The notes: a model not told the origin generated them from the sequence alone. Shown: positions 35,357 through 47,965, counted from the stretch's first letter. The stretch is 64,000 bases of DNA from Megalonaias nervosa (GCA_016617855.1 JAECUM010092839.1:1-64000); one strand, 5' to 3'. A program made the numbers and translations.

Positions 35357-36282
35357 CAGACCTGTCAATGCTAACAAGACTTTCTCTGTAAGGCAGCTGA
35401 CTTTCTCTGAGGTGTAACAAAATACCATTTACTAATATTGTCAAATTGGAAAACAAAAATTTAAAAAGTTTAGAAGTGTGATTTGAGACTTACATAGCAA
35501 CGGCAAACATTAGTTTGAACCAAAAAGTTTGTAACGTATACTTAGACCTTAATTACTTCTTCCAGTAGTTTGACAAACTGCAGTTTCAAACCAAATGGAG
35601 CTGAATGGCTTCTTGCTATCTCTCAACCTGACGTAATCCTTGTCTTTTTTTTTTAAATTTCATGTGCTTATGGCAATCATCTCTCTCGCCGTAAGACATA
35701 CTCAAATCAGCACATGATATCCAATAAACGTAATTGTTGCCATTCCTGCTCCCCCCACCAGAATCTGAATATTAATTTTTTTCCTTCATATTATCAGAAA
35801 TTATTAAGAGATTTCTTGTCCTTTTCATCTTGAACATGTACCACTTGTTGGATGTCATTTTATTTAGAAAATTCTAAAAGCAATAGGTTGATTATAGATG
35901 TTTGCATAAAAAAATATGTCAAGTTTAAAGCATCCTATGTACTCCTGTAAAGTTAGTCTGGTTCCTTGACTAACTCAACTAAATCTCTAATATGACTGTA
36001 GTTGTTGTTGTTATGGGATTCAAAAACATTTTTCAGCACAAGATAGGCTATATATGGTGGCCAATATAAATGGTGGAAGAGCCACGGCCTAAGGGAAGCT
36101 ACTGGCAAACTTTCTCACATACTGGCTGAGACCAAGAACTGAACCCATGCAGATAGAGGTGAGATGCAGTGATCTGTAATGGTGAGCACTTTAAACCACT
36201 CGGCCACTCAGGGCCTCAAATCTAAAATATGAAACCTGGATCCAAATCAAACATGGTCAAATTTTACCAGTTGGCAGGTCTG
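35357..36282. mobile_element. TIR element copy 1, with SINE B inserted
   Basis: Left CAGACCTGTCAATGC and the reverse complement of the right end, CAGACCTGCCAACTGG, form short terminal inverted repeats flanked by CAATAG (35351-35356 and 36283-36288). The interior is colinear with 57239-58041 (shared strings include AAGACATACTCAAAT and GTTTAAAGCATC) except for the SINE at 35996-36217. No transposase is recognisable, so it is non-autonomous. Confidence 0.8.
35996..36217 (-). mobile_element. tRNA-derived SINE (family B) with ~15-bp TSD and empty-site paralogue
   Basis: tRNA-like head GGCCCTGAGTGGCCGAGTGG at the right, (AAC)n tail at the left. Flanks AAATCTCTAATATGA (35981-35995) and AAATCTAAAATATGA (36218-36232). 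The paralogous element at 57877-57889 reads AAATCTAACATGA without the insertion. Confidence 0.93.
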
Positions 36283-36514
36283 CAATAGGCTAGTTCGTTA
36301 CCCCAATGGGTAGCTGTTTACACAGTCTGGTAATGGCTAGACTGTGGATAACATGAGTTACTGTGCAAAAACAAAATAGGTTTAACTCATGGAAAGATAT
36401 TCAGAGAGATATCACAAAATGATATAATCTGGCTTATGGATGGCATTGACAAATTAGAGGGTATGCAAAAGTAAAGAAATTATAAGCAGGTAGCAAAGTT
36501 TACTATAAGATTAC

Positions 36515-36677
36515 CTGGCATCCATTCCACAAACATGTTAAAGTGGCACCCTTGTTTGGTGGCACCCATGATCCGTACAATATTTGGATGGTTCAACTTA
36601 GCCATCATGTGTATCTCCTCTGTTATGGTCTCAATAACATTCTCCTGTTCTGTTGAAGAATTACGACAAAAGGAAAT
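36515..36677 (-). CDS. MAP3K1: MAP3K1 exon w6: kinase helix C and hinge
   Basis: 163 nt, 54 codons plus one base. Acceptor TTTCTTTCAG, donor GTAATC. No long open frame marks it, so it was found by splice continuity. It encodes ISFCRNSSTEQENVIETITE, EIHMMAKLNHPNIVRIMGAT and KQGCHFNMFVEWMP. The helix-C glutamate is in EEIHMM (E877), and the HPNIV motif and hinge FVEWM are typical of MAP3K1. The last base G joins GA to make the Gly of the GGS motif. Confidence 0.95.
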
Positions 36678-37617
36678 CTGAAAGAAAATTGCAAAAACTT
36701 ATTGGAATCAATATTTTTGATTATACATTTGTTGGCCTTCATCTTAGCTCTCCCCCACTGCTGTCATAAATTTTATTAGTATGTGAGGGTTTGAACAAAA
36801 TGAACATGCCAGACTGCGACTAATGAATCACGTGACAAGATCGCTGCCTTTAAAAACACATGGAATTTTGTTAAATGCTGAAAAATTGTTTTATCAGTCT
36901 TGTAGTTGGCAACATTGATGATTACAACCAGACGTAACTGTCAAGATCATAACAGGGTCAGCATAGGCTAAAAATAGATAATGTGCAAACACACACACAT
37001 AAAAATTAACCTTGAACTAACAGGATACCAGACAAAGACCGAAAAATAACGTGACAACACATCGCTTCCTTTAAGAAGGGATTTCGCCCGCTTTAAAAAC
37101 GTTTCATCTGCATAATTAAATTGCATACAGTTAGCAACATCTGAATAAATCATTACCAAACATTAACATGTCATCACGTAAATGGAGACGATTATTTTAG
37201 AAAAAAGTCAGTTATTCTACTTGATGACATCGGGTGAGGTGGGACTTGCCGAACAATTTTAGGTAGAAAAGACTCGACTAAAACAATTTTATGTTGAAAA
37301 GACTCGAATAAACAACATCGTAACCCATAAGAAGGTTATTCAGCAGCAGTGGGAAAATGGAGCAAATGGAAAGAGTATTATGTATGTACCAAGATTTAAA
37401 TGACGTTTCTGAATGGTTTTGCAATGTGCATGACAACAACACCCACTCACATATCACACTTATGCCAAGAATAAGAACTATTAATGCATATTCAGTTGAA
37501 ATAAGTCTATTGTTATAACAAGAACCTTTTAATAATTAATGTTACTTTTAAATGAAGATATTAAATGAAGATATTAAATGCTTTGAAGAATGTAGCTTTC
37601 TTACTACATACATTACA

Positions 37618-37722
37618 TATACTTCTCACGAAAAATTTAGTCCCCCTCTGGACTACCCGTCTATAAGGCCACTTTCCCGGTGAAGAAGGGGTGGCCATAT
37701 AAGAGGGGGACCACTGTATATC
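37618..37722 (-). mobile_element. Transposon terminal fragment (CAGTGGTCCCC type)
   Basis: Minus strand: TATACAGTGGTCCCCCTCTT, then GGCCACCCCTTCTTCACC and AAAGTGGCCTTATAGACGGG. It resembles the TA-flanked termini of pogo/Tigger-like elements. A second copy with AAAGTGGCCTTATAAGACGG is at 45262-45339. The far end was not found. Confidence 0.6.
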
Positions 37723-39125
37723 AAATGAAAAGTATAAATATATAACGTCATATACCAATTTGCTAACTTGACAAATAAGTAGACTTTGGAATTATTCTAA
37801 AGTAACTAAATTCATAAGCTATTACATAACCCAACAGGGATTTTTCCACCAATTTCTAAAAGGGGCACAGAGTCTAACTTATTACAAATTGTACAAATAA
37901 AATGGTAAAACTGGAAAATTTGCGGTTTTTCTTTTACACTATTAATTTACAAAAATTTACAAAGAAAAGATTCTTGAACATTTAAATAATTCAGAAGCAT
38001 AAGTTACTGTGACTCTTTGGATCCATTGCTATACTCAGCAATAGCAATTCTACTGCCAAATTGCATCTCACTTTTTTTAATGTTTTAATTAGGAAATTAG
38101 GAAATATTTCGATTCAAACTGGGAAATATGAACAGATTTTGGCCCTGGAAATGGTCCTGAAGTTCTGCCCTGAAACAAGCCCAAAAGTTGCCACAAAAAT
38201 GAAGTCTATATAATGTAATATAATTTCTTTTACTATAGTATCAGAAATTTTCATGAGGGACCAATCTACATGGTTTTCTTTGTTGCTCTGGAACACTAAT
38301 TTAAAGACAAATGAAATATTACCCTTGTGTGATGATGACCCACCCCTACCCACATATTTTGTCTTTCGTTCCTAGACACTGACAAAACTATCAGTATTTG
38401 ATAAATTGTTACGAGTCTAGGCTCTTACAAAAAGTAACAGAAAAGAGTGAAGACAACAAGCTTTGTAAAATTAAACAAACAATTTATTTCCCTAGAATAC
38501 AAAGTGAAAAATTAAGAAAAAAGAACTTAAAGTTTTACGAATCAAATCCAAAAATAATCCAATAATTATAAAAAATAGAAGTCATATTATTAAAAAGTCC
38601 TGAATGAAACTGAATTCGAATCCCGATGAAATCCAAAATGGAACGTGATGATGTCTGTAGTAACCTTCAAAGTGCTGTTGTGTCAACAGTTCCTTATTGA
38701 ATCACAGAAAATATTAATTCAGTTTTGAATTCCATATATATTTCAATGAATGTCTTTGTCCAAGAATTTTGTAAAAGCACTTATGTATTTCCTGGGAAAA
38801 GAATCACTTGAAATTCAATAATTTGAAGAAAATAAAAATTCAACTCAAACTGGTCACAACAAAACACAACTTAATGTGTCAAATGTTTTAAGCCCAACTG
38901 AACAATCTCTATAAAGACAACAGTTATACACAAGTTTAAGATGCAAAACAGATTCCCGGATGAGGGTCAACCTTCTAGAAAAATTAAAAGTTTGTTATGC
39001 TATTTGCCACGTCGTCCAGGTATGGCCTTGACTTAACTTAATGGTTCTTACTCTGAGTAAGAATTTTAAAAAATTTTTTTAAAAGTTGTTTACTAACTGT
39101 CACTGGTTCTGAACAAAATCAATGT
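37723..39125 (-). other. Part of MAP3K1 intron 5, nothing recognised
   Basis: AT-rich sequence without clear repeats or frames. Short open frames are domain-free. Confidence 0.5.
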
Positions 39126-39133
39126 CAATACTG

Positions 39134-39317
39134 ATGTTGTTGTTTTGCGTTTAACACCATTTCTCAGTGCAAGATAGGCTATATATAGCAGCCAATATAG
39201 CTGGTGGAGGAAGAATCCAGGAAAACCAGTAAAACCACCAACCTACAGCAAGTTATTGGCAGATTTCTCGTAATGGCCGAGCTCAAGACTCAAGCCCATA
39301 CAGAGAGAGGTGAGAGA
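39134..39317 (-). mobile_element. tRNA-derived SINE (family B), head-truncated
   Basis: Body CAAGATAGGCTATATATAGC as in other copies, but the A-box end is absent. Flanked by CAATACTG at 39126-39133 and 39318-39325. Confidence 0.82.
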
Positions 39318-40482
39318 CAATACTGTAATCAGGAAATGAAAGATTAGCTTGTACATGTATTTGTTTCATATTGACCCTTCAAAAAAATAAGTATAAAGCA
39401 TTTTACACTATTCCAATGCTGACAACACAATAAGGTATCAGGTAGCTGTAATTTCCACTTACTGTCTTCAATCAATATGTTGTGAGATAAGTGAGGATAA
39501 AGAAAATGGAGAAATCGCATAAGGTATTCAAACACTAATAATACTGAAAATGACAGAATAATAAAAAAAAATACTAGACTATGAAAATTTCATTTGTACC
39601 TTGTTCCATCTTCACTAGTCAAGGTTCTGTATACATTAACCCTATCTATTTTCATGGTACACACAAGTATTGGTCAGGTAATTTACAGAATTAAGCAAGT
39701 CCAGCTTTCTCAAAACCACTAATAATTAGGTCCAATCTTTCACTTGTTGTGTGAACTACAATTATCAATTCAATGTGAAATGGCTTGATAAAATAGGATG
39801 CGAGGTTTATTCATACAGTGCAGTGATCGTCAGTCACATCCTTTTTGTGATGGCCTGCATGACTTATTTAGCATACCAGCTGTGTAAGTGTGATTTTAAT
39901 TCTTCTTTGTACTCAATATTTATTGTCAGGTATAGTGGTGAAGTTGGTCTGTACATGAAGATTGTGGAAATAAAGCAGTGACTTCACTGTCTTTAAATTT
40001 AGTTAGCATCTTTGCACTTTGGTGGTATCAGCTTCCTTTGATCTTTGCCACTCAGATGAAACCATAGTGTAAGTGATTGATCTTGACAGCTGTTTTATTT
40101 GTGCTCATCGAGATGGTAATATTGTTTTTGTGTTGTAAACACTTAAGCAACCACCTTTTGCGTTGGAATAGTGCTATTCTTTTGTATTTCTTTATTCTGG
40201 GTTTCTGTAGAGTTAAACCATCAAATTAAATACCTACTAATATGCAAACCACGAATTTAAGTACCAACAAAAATGTCTTTTCTTTAAACAAAACCACTAA
40301 AATTGAGACCCATGAAACTAAATGGTTCTACAGTATCTTTTTTGCTGTTTACTTCAATTTTATCACCAAGTCTGGCAATTTCATTTCAAAAGATGTAAGA
40401 AAATCATACCCATGCAAAATACAAAACTTTGCTGTGTAGCCCTATCTTTTTGTAGTGTACCATTGATCCCTAGATTGGTTAC

Positions 40483-40635
40483 CTGTTTGACTGCCATAAT
40501 TATGCCAGTTTTAACATCCCTGGCTTGGTAGCATGTGCTGTAGGCACCAGTCCCTAGTAGTGGACCTTTCACCCAATGTGTGTTCTCTAAATACAGGGTA
40601 GGCTGGTTACCATTATTATCCATGATCTCACATTC
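40483..40635 (-). CDS. MAP3K1: MAP3K1 exon w5: kinase N-lobe, glycine loop and catalytic lysine
   Basis: 153 nt, 51 codons, phase 0 at both ends. The acceptor follows a long T-run ending in TTTCAG; the donor is GTAACC. It encodes LENTHWVKGPLLGTGAYSTC then YQARDVKTGIIMAVKQ. The glycine-rich loop is GTGAYS (residues 833-838 of the visible protein) and the ATP-anchoring lysine is in MAVK (K855). Human: [20 protein letters not shown]. Confidence 0.96.
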
Positions 40636-40943
40636 CTGAAAAAAAAAAGCAGAGTTACAGTCCAAGTTGTCTTTCTTATAGCTATTGCAATTATAAAGTA
40701 TTCTCCATAGGAAGGATGATCTCTTACAAGGGAGATAAAAAGTCAAATATACATACCACATTGCATTTGAAGTGGCCTCTCTCAGAGGGATCTTAGAGGG
40801 GGAGGATAACCGTATACTCAAAGATTTTTATTCTGCACATAAGAAAAACATTTTCTTACAACAATTTCCTCTGTAAATCTGGATGCAAAAACTAGAAACC
40901 TAATCAAGTTTACGGTATTCTTTTTAACCCTTGAATACGTAAA

Positions 40944-41261
40944 GTGTGTGTGATTTTGATTTTTAATGTAGCTTTAACAATTTTTCAGTCATATCACTAT
41001 GATGTCTGCAGTGTGGCAGTTTATAGTGATGGCCAGCACTGGGGCATCATGCCACGGACATGTAGCATCATGTCCCACCCAGTCACATTATCTTAATACC
41101 AGGCTAACCAGTCCTACCACTAACCTCTTAAAGCTGAGCGCCTAGCGAGGCAGCTGTTAGTACCATTTTTATAAGTCTTTGGTATGGCTCAGATGGAAAT
41201 CGAACCTGCGACCTCCTGCATCCGAGGCAGTTGCTCTAACCACTATGCCACCGGAGTGGTC
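40944..41261 (-). mobile_element. tRNA-derived SINE (family A) with 11-bp TSD
   Basis: Head on the minus strand near 41261 (CATAGTGGTTAGAGCAACTG, B-box GCAGGTTCGATTTCC). Flanks GAATACGTAAA (40933-40943) and GAATACATAAA (41262-41272) differ at one base. It is the copy with the best-preserved A- and B-boxes and lies in intron 4. Confidence 0.92.
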
Positions 41262-41659
41262 GAATACATAAACTAACTAAATCTGCAAAGTTAGAATGCT
41301 ATGAGTTTGTTATGAAAACATATTTACCACAGAAAATCCATGAGACAGAAAGATTTGACTAACTTAAATTAAGAATATGGTATGCAAAGATAATCGACTC
41401 TGAAGGAAGGCTAAATACCCCAAAAAGAAAAGAGGTCACAGCAACCATGGTTTGGTCTTCAACAAACTTTACTTCCAGAATGTATCCAAAGTGCAAGTTA
41501 GTATGAAACAGGAGTTCATGGCAAGGAGAAAAAAGATGGATGGATGCAACAACACACAGATGGACAGACTGCAAAACGTAAAAAATTCTACAAAACTCAC
41601 TTCATGTAAACTGTAAATCTGAAGACACTTCTGAATAATTAACAAGATGCCCAAGTGGG

Positions 41660-42640
41660 CCTGAGATTGCTCACCTAAGTGACATCTGCCCAGTAGCCAA
41701 ATGCGTGTGCAGTTTGTCAAAAAATGTAGGTCGATCGGATGCTTTTGTTAAACTTTCTTCCAAACCTGCTGATTTACACATTATAAGATCAAATGGTTTG
41801 TGGTTTCTCCAGCTTATCTTTTTTCTGTTATCTTCATCCAAATTTAATCAGCACATCAGCATTTGCCCAAAATTGAAAGGCTCCTGTGCCAGCATGCATT
41901 GTACAAAATTTGGCTAAATTCTATTCAGAATTTTAAAAAAATAAAGTTGTGTATTTCTACTTTATTTTAGGGCATAACAATTTAATATGTCTACTGGGTT
42001 AAGTCTGAAAGGCATTCAAATTAGGACACCTATCAAATTTGATCACAGTCTATTTTGAAGAAGTTATGTTTGTTTTATTTTTTGTATAGTAAATCCTGCT
42101 TCAATTGACCTCTGCTATGAGTGACCTATCATTCTAGAATGGGTTCTGTAAATTTTGGTCAAATTATGTCTGGTTTTTGACAAGAAGTCCTGCAAGCGAC
42201 TTCCATTTTTGTAACAGCTGCCATATTTAATGGCAAATCATTATCATATATTTGAATTTAAAAGCACTTATAAGCAGAATGTTTCTTCACATTTCTGCTG
42301 CTAAGCAGTTTCTGAAATGATGTTATTTCAAGCTTTTGCAATATATATTAATGCAGACATATTTCATGATGGACTGACACCATCTGTACAAATCTGAAAA
42401 CCCTTTTTGCTATCATGCCTTCTGTAATGTTTGCTCAAATTCTGCTTAGCAGGTTTTTGGGGGTTTCCATCATATAAATGTTCTTCTGGTTTAGCATGCG
42501 ACCATATTTTCCATAAAATTGAAAACCTTCTATGCCAGGATGCTATGTTTTTTTTGTAACAAGTCATGTAAAGGTTTTTCTATTTTAGTAATGGTGGTCA
42601 TATGCAATACATGCCAACGCCCTGACAAGTATAAATGTAA
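41660..42640. repeat. Diverged ~145-bp tandem monomers, family 2
   Basis: Six or seven monomers with GTAACAGCTGCCATAT, ATGGCAAATCATTATCAT, CAAATTTGGCTAAATTCTG and GCCAGGATGCTATG. Confidence 0.82.
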
Positions 42641-43399
42641 TTGCTATTTTAAGTGGCAAAAGAGAGTGATTTGGGCATCAGAAGTGTAATCTCTAAATTA
42701 CATGTCTGAATTATAGAACATAAGATACACTTTTACTACTAACCTGGTTCTGCAGCTGGTCAAAATTCTTGTCACAACAGTCAAAATCCATATGGATTAG
42801 AACCAGAATACAAGCATAATATATACTGAAAAATTATTTGTATTTAGCACTCATTAAGTATTCTACATGAATAAATTTCGCAGAATGATTATGAACTGGA
42901 AATCTGCAATGAGGTCATTTGCTCCGAATGTTGTATTACATTACTTTCGTATACTTCTTTTGAAGTTTGTAGAGCAGTGTTGATTTGTCATTTTTTCTGA
43001 TCTGACATGTTTTGAAGTTTGAAAAGATCCATCTCCTCTAACATTTTCCATCATATAACAGCCACAACTCACACCATGAAGCTTTTCACTTCAAATCTAG
43101 CACCATTTTCTTTAAAAGTACAGACTGGTTCACAACTTCCCTAGCTTATCAAAAAAATGAATCACTGAGACAAAGTTCACATATGAAGAAACCTGTCTGT
43201 TTTCTTGGAATTGGGTCATATTCAATTGCAATAAACAGCAACTAAGGAAAGTACTTTTATGCTATTCTCATGCAGCAGTCACCTTTTTAAGAATGTTCTT
43301 AAATTTATATGAGTGGAATTAAAGAGATGATAATAAAAATGACAAAAAACAACTTTTTATTGCCTCATTTTTATTTCATTTTTTAATGTACCAAAAAGA

Positions 43400-43890
43400 T
43401 ATAATCTATATACAGTCTAGCGTAATGCATAATTGGTTGAACAAAAGTGTAATGGTTGGAATGTATCCATATGTTGAGGCAGATGGGCATCATTTGTATA
43501 AACTTGAAAGTCTTCATGACAGATACTTTCTATCTAGTTTGGTCAAATTCTATTCAATGGTTTTATCGAAGAAGTTGTTTAAAGATTTTTCTACTTTAAG
43601 TTACAGTGGCATCTTTGATGGCACATCAGCATCATATGTACTAATTTGGAAGATCTTCATGCAAAGGATGCTTTCTGTCAAATATGATTACATTCTGTAC
43701 ACCTGCTTTGGGCACAAAGTCTTTTTCAAAAGTTTTTACAATTTTTAGTAATGGTGGCCACAGTTAATGGGTTATTAGCACCAGCTGTATCAAACGGAAA
43801 GACCTATATGTCAGGATCAACTGGGTTATTAGCACCAGCTGTATCAAATGGAAAGCCCTATATGCCAGGATCAACTGGATTCTATAAAGA
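43400..43890. repeat. Family 2 monomers, with a 54-bp duplication
   Basis: Monomers contain GCAGATGGGCATCATTTGTA and TTTGGTCAAATTCTATTC. A 54-bp segment starting TGGGTTATTAGCACCAGCTG is duplicated at 43768 and 43822. Confidence 0.82.
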
Positions 43891-44339
43891 AGTTTTAAAA
43901 TACAATTGTTGATGGATGCACAACAGATGTATTGCCATACCAACATACATGACCTTTCATCCAGAAGGGCAAAAAACTGCAAATGTTTACATCAAGAAAT
44001 TTCTACAGTGGTCTTCCTCTCAAATGGACTCTCTGACCTGCATCCACCCACAGTTTATGGCCAAAATCTGTTGGCAGTGACAAATTTATGTACAAAAATA
44101 CCTCTCTAGGATGCCCTTCCCCATCTGATGTGGCTTGCAGCCAGCATATTAATGCCCCAAAAGTGTCAAATTTCTCCCCTCATGAACAGACACATTTTGA
44201 CATTTATAGATAGAATTCTCACGAATATTGTTGAATTTTAAATTCAACATAGACATTTGTTCCAAAACACCAATAAAGTAACTAACTTTAATCCACACAA
44301 ATAGCTAAGTAATCCTTTCATTCTTACTGCTGTATCACA

Positions 44340-44590
44340 ATCTGACACTTTGATTGTTACAGGCCTTAGATGTCACATTATGACACTTTGTTACAGGCCT
44401 TAGATGCCAAATTTTGATACTCTGATTGTTACAGGCTTTAGATGTCACATTTTGACACTGATAGTCACAGGTATTAGATGTCACATTTTGACACCGAGTT
44501 ACAGGCCTAACATGTCACATTTTGACATTTTCATAGTTACAGGCCTTAGATGTTACATTTTGACATTTTGATTGTTACAAGCCTTTATTA
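44340..44590. repeat. ~36-bp imperfect tandem repeat, six or seven copies
   Basis: Core GTTACAGGCCTTAGATGTCA followed by CATTTTGACA. Unit length varies through small indels. Confidence 0.9.
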
Positions 44591-45261
44591 CCATTAATAA
44601 TAAGATGACAAAAGCTAACAGCTGAGAAACACAGTATTGTTCAGCTCAAGTTAGTCTGAAGTCTGGTGGTCATAAAGTAAAAATGGTATGTTAGTCATTG
44701 TGAACTCATTCTCTTAGATCGGAAATGAATTTTAAAGGGTACCAGACTATAACCAGTCTACTTTCTTTGTCAACATGGATCATTTCATGTAACAATAACT
44801 ACAAATTAGTTTGACAATGGTATTGTTACTGATGAATGAATAAGCTATTGCAAAAGGTGTAAAACATCAGATATTCTCAGCTCAGAAGCAAAGTAAATGC
44901 AATTGATGAAACAGAGGGAGAGTCCTGTTATAACTGCTCAACAATTTTACATCAAGAAAATTGTAAATTATTCATTCTGCTGCAACAGGAAAATGGAATG
45001 GATGGCGGAATGATAAGAAAATGGAATGGACGAAGAATGATACAGTCAGAGGTTTGTACTTCATATTTTATTTATATGGTTTTCAAATGGTTTTGCACCA
45101 CAACTGACAATTATTTAATTTTTATAACAACATTATGATGTTTTATCACATTGATTCCATAATTTGCATGCAATTTTATAAATGAAAATAATAAATATTT
45201 AAAACTTTATTATGCCTTTCTAACTTTTAATGTAATTGTTACTCGTATCTATGCAACATCT

Positions 45262-45339
45262 CTAGAAAGATCATCCGTCTTATAAGGCCACTTTCCTGCC
45301 ACAGAACGGGTGGTTTTCAGTTGGTGGGGGGTCACTGTA
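45262..45339 (-). mobile_element. Transposon terminal fragment next to the exon w4 donor
   Basis: Minus strand: TACAGTGACCCCCCACC, AAAACCACCCGTTCTG and AAAGTGGCCTTATAAGACGG, as at 37618-37722. The TACAGTG end stops 4 bp from GTAAGT of exon w4 (45344-45349). Confidence 0.6.
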
Positions 45340-45349
45340 CTATACTTAC

Positions 45350-45522
45350 ATCATCTGGCTGTATCCTAATGGTGACAACTTCCTCCTTCTCAGTTGGGGT
45401 CAATCCTGGCACAACGGGTTTTGGGGGGTCAGCAACAGAAACCTCCATGGCCCTAGCCAGAGCTAATGCCTCTTCCCTCTCCACCTCCTCCTTACATGAA
45501 CACTCCTCCTCCTCCTCACCAG
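45350..45522 (-). CDS. MAP3K1: MAP3K1 exon w4: acidic stretch before kinase
   Basis: 173 nt: two bases, then 57 codons. Acceptor CCATTACCAG, donor GTAAGT. It encodes GEEEEECSCKEEVEREEALA followed by LARAMEVSVADPPKPVV, matching the human EAEEEEALAIAMAMS segment just before the kinase domain, then a VTIRIQPDD tail. The split first codon G+CT is Ala. The donor lies only 4 bp from the terminus of a transposon fragment at 45262-45339. Confidence 0.93.
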
Positions 45523-46865
45523 CTGGTAATGGAATTATTACATGAACTGTATTTATATGGGTGTAATGTACAAACAAATGCAAACAGGTCAGATGAAGAT
45601 CAGCTGTCACATTATGTACTGGAAATTCAATACACCATTCTACCTAAGATTTTGTCCCTGATATGCTGGTGCATAATGTGTTAACAGATCTGGGTCAACA
45701 CTCTCTGCATTTGAATGCATATCTTACATGGGTGCACAGATCCTAAAATAAGTCATTGTACAAGTTACAAGAAAATAGTTAATGCAAAGGAAATGCAGAA
45801 TAAATACTGACTTGCAAGCTCTAAAAAGACCTAAGTGAGGCAGTCAATATTTTTCCACACATCATCAATGTAAAATCTTAATTTCTTGGGCCATAAATGA
45901 AAACAGAGATGACAGATGAAATGCAAATTGAGTTTAATGCATATGAAAACAAAAATGAAATGCCGAGTTTTAAAAAAATGCCTGTTTTAGGATCTGTATA
46001 TTAGTGGAGTATACTGCCACTGCATTGCATGGATTTAGCGATAATGAAGATATCGGCAACAAACACAGACTGGCAACAAAGTACAGATTTTAGATAACCC
46101 TCCTGACCACGTAACTCCGTTTCCAATTCATCGCACTAATACAAAGTAATATGTTTACCATAACCAACTGTGTCATCAGTTTTCCTACATTTCAATTGAT
46201 ACTTGTTTGTCAAATAAAAACAGCAACAGTCTACAGGCCTTGGTCAGCAAAAGATATAAATGGAATTTTCTAACAGCTAATCTTGACCTTGACAGTTGGC
46301 CAGATATATCTTCCATACTATAAACATTGCAATCGTGACAATATCATTAAAAAAGTATTGCTATCATGAAACAACTTTATGATCAAAATAACTTAACACA
46401 GTACATTTGGTATCAACATGGTTACTGATGCAAAAGAAAAAAGAATTAGTGTACCAGAAATGCCTTGATACCCAACCAGTGTAAGTTGTAAAAGGTATCT
46501 GTCTCTTAAGCAGTTAAATCTTGACCTTATTATTATTATGTATTGTGTGAAAATTTTAGTAACAGTAATTATAGTAACAACAACTTCGCTTATCTAGCCA
46601 TGACTTAACTTCTGGTGGAGAGCAACACACTATAGTGATTTGTTTACACTGAAAATTATATAGAAATGTTATCTACCGAAATTAATTAAGCTTGGATATT
46701 TCACTGATAGGTAAAGACTTTGTTAATTTTGGTAAAACCGCATATTCTATACCATGTTCTGTATCAGCTGCTGTATTCACATTGTCCTTTTTGGGGGTGC
46801 CTGAATGACAGTGAGGACAAATGCCCGTGTTACAAGCAATATGACTACTCAGAATGTTCACATTG

Positions 46866-47965
46866 ATTAGGTCCAGGGTTAGGTTGATATCAATTAGGTC
46901 TAGGGTTAGGTTGACATCAGTTAGGCCTAGGTTAGGTTGATATCAATTAGGTCTAGGATTAGGTAGATATCAATTAGGTCCAGGGTTAGGCTGACATCAA
47001 TTAGGTCTAGGGTTAGGTTGACATCAATTAGGTCTAGGGTTAGGCTGACATCAGTTAGGTCTAGGGTTAGGTTGATATCAATTAGGTCTAGGGTTAGGTT
47101 GAAATTGATTAGGTCTAGGGTTATGTTGACATCAGTTAGGTCTAGGGTTAGGTTGACTTCAATTTGGTCTATGGTTAAGTTGACATCGATTAAGTCTAGG
47201 GTTTGGTTGACATCAGTTAGGTCTAGGGTTAGGTTGACATCAATTAGGTCTCGGGTTAGGCTGACATTAATTAGGTCTAGGATTAGGCTGACATTAATTA
47301 GGTCCAGGGTTAGGCTGACATCAATTAGGTCTAGGGTTAGGCTGACATTGATTAGGTCTAGGGTTAGGTTGACATCAATTAGGTCTAGGGTTAGGTTGAC
47401 ATCAATTAGGTCTAGGGTTAGTTTGATATCAGTTAGGTCTAGGGTTAGGTTGACAATTGATTAGGTCTAGGGTTAGGTTGACATCAGTTAGGTCTATGGT
47501 TAGGTTGACATCAATTTGGTCTAGGGTTAGGTTGACATCGATTATGCCTAGGGTTAGGTTGACATCAGTTAGGTCTAGGATTAGGTTGACATTAATTAGG
47601 TCCAGGGTTAGGCTGACATCAATTAGGTCTAGGGTTAGACTGACACTGATTAGGTCTAGGGTTAGGTTGACATCAATTAGGTCTAGGGTTAGGTTGATAT
47701 CAATTAGGTCTAGGGTTAGGTTGACATTGATTAGGTCTAGGGTTAGGTTGACATCAGTTAGGTCTAGGGTTAGGTTGACATCAATCTGGTCTAGGGTTAG
47801 GTTGACGTCGATTAGGTCTAGGGTTAGGCTGACATCAGTTAGGTCTAGGATTAGATTGACATTAATTAGGTCCAGGGTTAGGCTGACATCAATTAGGTCT
47901 AAGGTTAGGCTGACATTGATTAGGTCTAGGATTAGGTTGACATCAGTTAGGTCTAGGGTGGGTTT
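46866..47965. repeat. 27-bp telomere-like minisatellite, ~40 copies
   Basis: The unit includes TTAGGTCTAGGGTTAGGTTG then ACATCAA. The TCTAGGGTTAGG part resembles two TTAGGG repeats, but the period is 27 bp. As 27 is nine codons, two frames stay open on the plus strand (periodic SIRSRVRLT); these are artefacts. Variant blocks (for example TTTGGTCTA near 47165 and 47515) suggest duplication of multi-unit segments. Confidence 0.97.

Noticed and set aside
46866..47965. True chromosome-end telomere
   Set aside because: Units are 27 bp with non-telomeric spacer sequence and lie between MAP3K1 exons, so this is interstitial.
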